From: CALLVY01 sp937899855
GTDB lineage: Bacteria > Bacteroidota > Bacteroidia > Chitinophagales > Saprospiraceae
Direction: 5' to 3'
Assembly: GCA_039820405.1 (NCBI GenBank)
Contig: JBCBQC010000010.1
Coordinates: 1-64,000 of the forward strand
DNA: 64,000 bases
Program-made: the position numbers and the translations under genes
Shown: piece by piece, positions 60,994 to 64,000 of the stretch
Numbering within the stretch: the first letter of the stretch is position 1
Layout: each line of letters starts with the position of its first letter
The notes under the pieces: model-generated
The model's database searches: none
Told to the model about the DNA's origin: nothing
What the model saw: only the letters and a program-made list of their open reading frames with translations

Positions 60994-63411
60994 ATGAAAC
61001 AGCTGATACCCCTGATGGTCTTCTTCACCGTAGGCACCATGCTAAGTGCCCAACGTACGGATTCGTGTACCTACGAGCTACAGGGAATAATCCTGGATGC
61101 CGACACCAAAGAGGCCATACCTTACGTCCAGGTCATTGTGAAAGAGACCCAACGCTTTACCCTAACCGATCTGGATGGGAAATTTTACCTCGAAGATTTG
61201 TGTGACGAATCGAACACGATCCTCATCTCCTGCCTGGGTTATTGTGACACCACCTGTCAGCATTTTTACGAAGGCAAGGAAAGCCCCTACATTTACCTGA
61301 AGAAAGAAGTAAGCTCCTTGGAGACAGTAATGATCGTGGCGGCCAAGACCAAGGACGAAGGTACCATATCCATCGCCCAGCAGCGGGTAGATAATGTACA
61401 ACTGTCGGCCGACCCCACCCAAACGCTGGCCGCGGCCATCTCGGGGGTCAATGGCGTCACCTTTGCCTCGGCGGGGAACAACGTTCAACTACCGGTCATC
61501 CATGGCTTGTACGGCAATCGCGTGCTGACGCTGAACAATGGGGTCAAACACGGTTTCCAGAATTGGGGTAGCGACCACGCCCCCGAAATTGATATCTCGT
61601 CCGCCAACAGCGTGACGGTCGTAAAGGGCGCCGCCGGTGTCCGCTACGGACCCGAGGCCTTGGGGGGAGCCATTGTGGTAGAAGCGGATCCGCTGTACCT
61701 CAACGAGCCACTTCGCGCGCGAGTAGGTACTGGTTATCAAACGAATGGCAATGGCTATTTTGCCAATGCAGAAATCGGTCAGGGCTGGCAAAAGTGGAGT
61801 TATCACCTCGGGGCCAACTACACCAAGATTGGAGATCGACGTACCCCCGACTACTCACTAACCAATTCGGGTAAGGAAGAAAAAGGCATCTCGGGTGGAC
61901 TGCGCTATCGTTTGGAAAACTTAGATTTTAAGGTCTACTACAGCTACTTGAATCAAAACTTGGCCCTGCTAAGGTCATCGATCGCCAGTAGTGGTACCGC
62001 CTTCGTCAAGGCCATCAATTCCCCCGAACCGGTCATTATCCGCCCTTTCTCCTATGAGATCAACCCGCCCCGGCAATTTGCCCAGCATCATTTTGGAAAG
62101 GCAGAGGCAAAATGGCGGTACGCGGACGACGCCAGTCTCACGTTGCGGGTAAGCAGCCAACTTAACCAAAGAGAAGAATACGATGTGCGGAGAAATGCCG
62201 AGCTCCCCATCATTGACCTTGACCTGATCACGAGTGACTATCAGTTGGAGTGGGAACACCCAGAGTGGCTCAATCTGAACGGTTTGATTGGTTTGCAGGC
62301 ATTTGTGCAAAACAACGACAACAATCCCGGTACGGGGACGACGCCTTTCATCCCCAATTATAACACCTTTCGCTACAGTGCTTTTGTTATCGAAAGCCTC
62401 AAGAGCAATCGGGGGACCTTTGAATTAGGGGTTCGGTTGGACTACGAGACCAATGACGTTCGTGGTCGAAAAACGAATCAGGAGCTTTTCGCGGACCGCT
62501 TTAATTTTGCAAATCTTACCTCTTCTTTGGGGTACATTCACCGGGTCTCGGACAACACCACCTTTAGGACCAATTTTGGTACCGCCTGGCGGACGCCCAA
62601 TATGGCGGAGTTGTACAGTTTTGGGCAGCACGGGTTTCGAACTTCCTTCGGACTGCTTCGTTATTACACCAACGAAGATGGCAACCTCAGAACGGATCGG
62701 GTAACGCTCATGGAATCCAGCGACGTGACTCCGGAGAAGGGTTTCAAGTGGATCAACGAATGGCAGCTGCGGAAAAACCCCAACACTTACACCTTCACCG
62801 CCTACGCCAATTATATTGAAGACTTTATCTTTGACCGGCCCCTGGCGGTAGTCGGTACCGTCAGAGGTCCGATGCCGGTGTTTATTTTCGATCAGGCGGA
62901 TGCGCTTTTTGCGGGGGCCGATATCTCCTGGCAAAGGAAGTGGTCCAGTACCCTCGATGGAACTTTGGACCTGAGTTATTTATGGTCGAGAAACCTGAAA
63001 AGGGACGAGACCCTGATCAATCAGCCCCCCATGACCGTGGGCTACAAGCTGAATTGGACCACGCCAAATTTTTGGAAGGTCAACACGTCGCAGCTATCGC
63101 TAGATACCGATTATACGTTCCAACAATTTCAGGCCCCCAGAACCGTCCGACCGGATGAACTGATTGATGGGTCGGTTGTTATCACAACGGAATCCGAAAT
63201 TTTTGACTTTAGAGACGCCCCGGATGGTTATTTTCTACTTGATCTGTCTTGGCGACTTGACTTTGGGCCGCTCAATGTAGGGGTGTCCATTCAAAATGCT
63301 TTCAACGCACGCTATCGCAATTACCTCAATGAGATGCGGTACTTTGCGGATGAGCCAGGAAGAAATATCCTCTTCACAGTTAATTATTCATTTAATAATA
63401 AATCTACTTAA
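60994..63411 (+). CDS. TonB-dependent receptor, metal/chelate type (receptor 2)
   Basis: The 805-residue protein has a signal peptide (LIPLMVFFTVGTMLSAQ), a CarboxypepD-reg-like domain (about 25-110; LQGIILDADTKEAIPYVQVIV), a plug (about 135-240) with HGLYGNRVLTLNNGVKHGFQNWGSDHAPEIDISSANSVTVVKGAAGVRYGPEALGGAIVVE, and a barrel to the C-terminus NYSFNNKST. Extra cysteines CDTTCQHFYEG occur in the N-terminal domain. The plug parallels receptor 1, so they are paralogues that may take up the same or related metal complexes. The lipoprotein gene starts 1 bp after its stop. Confidence 0.9.
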   Translation: MKQLIPLMVFFTVGTMLSAQRTDSCTYELQGIILDADTKEAIPYVQVIVKETQRFTLTDLDGKFYLEDLCDESNTILISCLGYCDTTCQHFYEGKESPYIYLKKEVSSLETVMIVAAKTKDEGTISIAQQRVDNVQLSADPTQTLAAAISGVNGVTFASAGNNVQLPVIHGLYGNRVLTLNNGVKHGFQNWGSDHAPEIDISSANSVTVVKGAAGVRYGPEALGGAIVVEADPLYLNEPLRARVGTGYQTNGNGYFANAEIGQGWQKWSYHLGANYTKIGDRRTPDYSLTNSGKEEKGISGGLRYRLENLDFKVYYSYLNQNLALLRSSIASSGTAFVKAINSPEPVIIRPFSYEINPPRQFAQHHFGKAEAKWRYADDASLTLRVSSQLNQREEYDVRRNAELPIIDLDLITSDYQLEWEHPEWLNLNGLIGLQAFVQNNDNNPGTGTTPFIPNYNTFRYSAFVIESLKSNRGTFELGVRLDYETNDVRGRKTNQELFADRFNFANLTSSLGYIHRVSDNTTFRTNFGTAWRTPNMAELYSFGQHGFRTSFGLLRYYTNEDGNLRTDRVTLMESSDVTPEKGFKWINEWQLRKNPNTYTFTAYANYIEDFIFDRPLAVVGTVRGPMPVFIFDQADALFAGADISWQRKWSSTLDGTLDLSYLWSRNLKRDETLINQPPMTVGYKLNWTTPNFWKVNTSQLSLDTDYTFQQFQAPRTVRPDELIDGSVVITTESEIFDFRDAPDGYFLLDLSWRLDFGPLNVGVSIQNAFNARYRNYLNEMRYFADEPGRNILFTVNYSFNNKST

Positions 63412-63412
63412 C

Positions 63413-64000
63413 ATGAAAATTATGGACTATCTTAAGTACAGTCTCTACCTCTTGTTCGCGGTAGGGCTCACACTTACCGGATGTGCTGAAGACGACGAAG
63501 CACCCGAGCCAGAAAACGAATTGGAGGTCATCACCGACGTCAAGCTCATCTTCACCAATGTGAATGATGCAAGCGACGTGGTGGAGGCCAGCGCTCAAGA
63601 TCCCGATGGGGAAGGCGTCCAAGACTTGGTAATCTCGGATCAAATCGATCTGGACACCAGCAAGACTTACACCCTGACTTTCGAAATCTTCAACAACCTG
63701 GAAACCCCCGGTGAAGATATCGGATTGGAAATTGCCGATGAAGACGATGAGCACCAAGTCTTTTTCAGCTTTACCGCGGATGCCTTCTCGGATCCCACCG
63801 GAAACGGAAACATCGATACGGCTTCCGATGACATCAACTACAACGACGCCGATGGCAATGGAAACGCTCTGGGTCTGTCCACCACCTGGACGACTTCTTC
63901 TACCCCAGTCGACGGTGGTACCTTTACGGCTCGCCTGCAGCACCAGCCGGGCCAAAAGACCGCTACTTCCGGTGCTGATGTGGGAGAAAGCGATTTCGAC
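63413..64000 (+). CDS. Acidic lipoprotein of the TonB-receptor operon (partial, runs off the window)
   Basis: The reading frame starts at ATG 63413 and is open for all 196 codons to the window edge. Residues 1-22 are a lipoprotein leader (YLLFAVGLTLTGC), followed by the acidic stretch AEDDEAPEPENELEVI. Then comes a repeat-free domain with DPDGEGVQDLVI, FEIFNNLETPGEDIGLEI, DEDDEHQVFFSFTADAF and LQHQPGQKTATSGADVGESDFD, matching in my memory a common Bacteroidota lipoprotein group that sits next to zinc-type TonB receptors. The 3' end and total length are unknown. Co-transcribed with receptor 2. Confidence 0.75.
   Translation, partial: MKIMDYLKYSLYLLFAVGLTLTGCAEDDEAPEPENELEVITDVKLIFTNVNDASDVVEASAQDPDGEGVQDLVISDQIDLDTSKTYTLTFEIFNNLETPGEDIGLEIADEDDEHQVFFSFTADAFSDPTGNGNIDTASDDINYNDADGNGNALGLSTTWTTSSTPVDGGTFTARLQHQPGQKTATSGADVGESDFD

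Overview
The window looks like chromosomal (or chromid) DNA of a GC-rich Bacteroidota. Evidence: promoters of the TTTG / TAnnTTTG type, TonB receptors with a CarboxypepD-reg-like N-terminal domain, a DUF4625 lipoprotein, a NusG-like (UpxY/LoaP type) antiterminator in a capsule locus, and few Shine-Dalgarno sites. A marine Saprospiria/Lewinella-like host is my best guess, but that rank is inference. No tRNA, rRNA, CRISPR array or intact insertion sequence was seen.

Layout. (1) 1-1.7 kb: an array of short palindromes (TACGGA-2nt-TCCGTA type), then a short ParA ATPase and a small ribbon-helix-helix partner, with one more palindrome just downstream; this looks like a complete type Ib partition locus. 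(2) 1.7-8.4 kb: a Wzi/RemB-like outer-membrane barrel, APS kinase (cysC) with a DUF2061 protein on the minus strand, and cobalamin-dependent methionine synthase (metH) behind a leader closed by a 10-bp inverted repeat. (3) 8.5-47.3 kb: one very large co-directional surface-polysaccharide locus. It holds a Wza-like exporter with six SLBB repeats, a winged-helix/nucleotidyltransferase-like regulator, three WbpD/WbpB/WbpA-like enzymes, the UpxY-like antiterminator, ATP sulfurylase (cysD, cysN), RmlA, a Wzz-like protein, a full legionaminic acid pathway of the GDP-sugar type (legB, legC, legI, legG, legH, ptmE, legF plus PtmA-like and Gfo/Idh oxidoreductases), a beta-helix lipoprotein, a WbpG/PseA-type amidotransferase with dedicated HisH and HisF, six sulfotransferases, a Wzy, a Wzx, a 2OG-Fe(II) oxygenase, three glycosyltransferases or candidates, and two sugar epimerases. 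(4) 47.4-56.1 kb: a mixed region with Uma2, manC, a GT4, a SnoaL-like protein, a YHYH-domain protein, a LytTR/LytS two-component pair, a small outer-membrane protein and an amine-oxidase-like flavoprotein. (5) 56.2-64 kb: a probable metal-uptake block with a His-rich small protein, acidic/His-containing lipoproteins, DUF4625, and two TonB receptors sharing a plug motif. One receptor sits behind a 23-bp Fur/Zur-like palindrome. The last gene runs off the window.

How it fits together. CysD/CysN make APS and CysC makes PAPS, the donor for the six sulfotransferases. No sulfite-forming assimilation gene is visible, so I infer a dedicated PAPS supply for a sulfated surface glycan. The same glycan probably carries a legionaminic acid that may be converted to an acetamidino form by the amidotransferase-HisH-HisF set. 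Two intrinsic terminators interrupt the locus just downstream of the UpxY-like gene and are natural targets for its antitermination. No initiating phosphoglycosyltransferase, BY-kinase, WbpE-type aminotransferase or RmlBCD is in the window, so the pathway depends on genes elsewhere.
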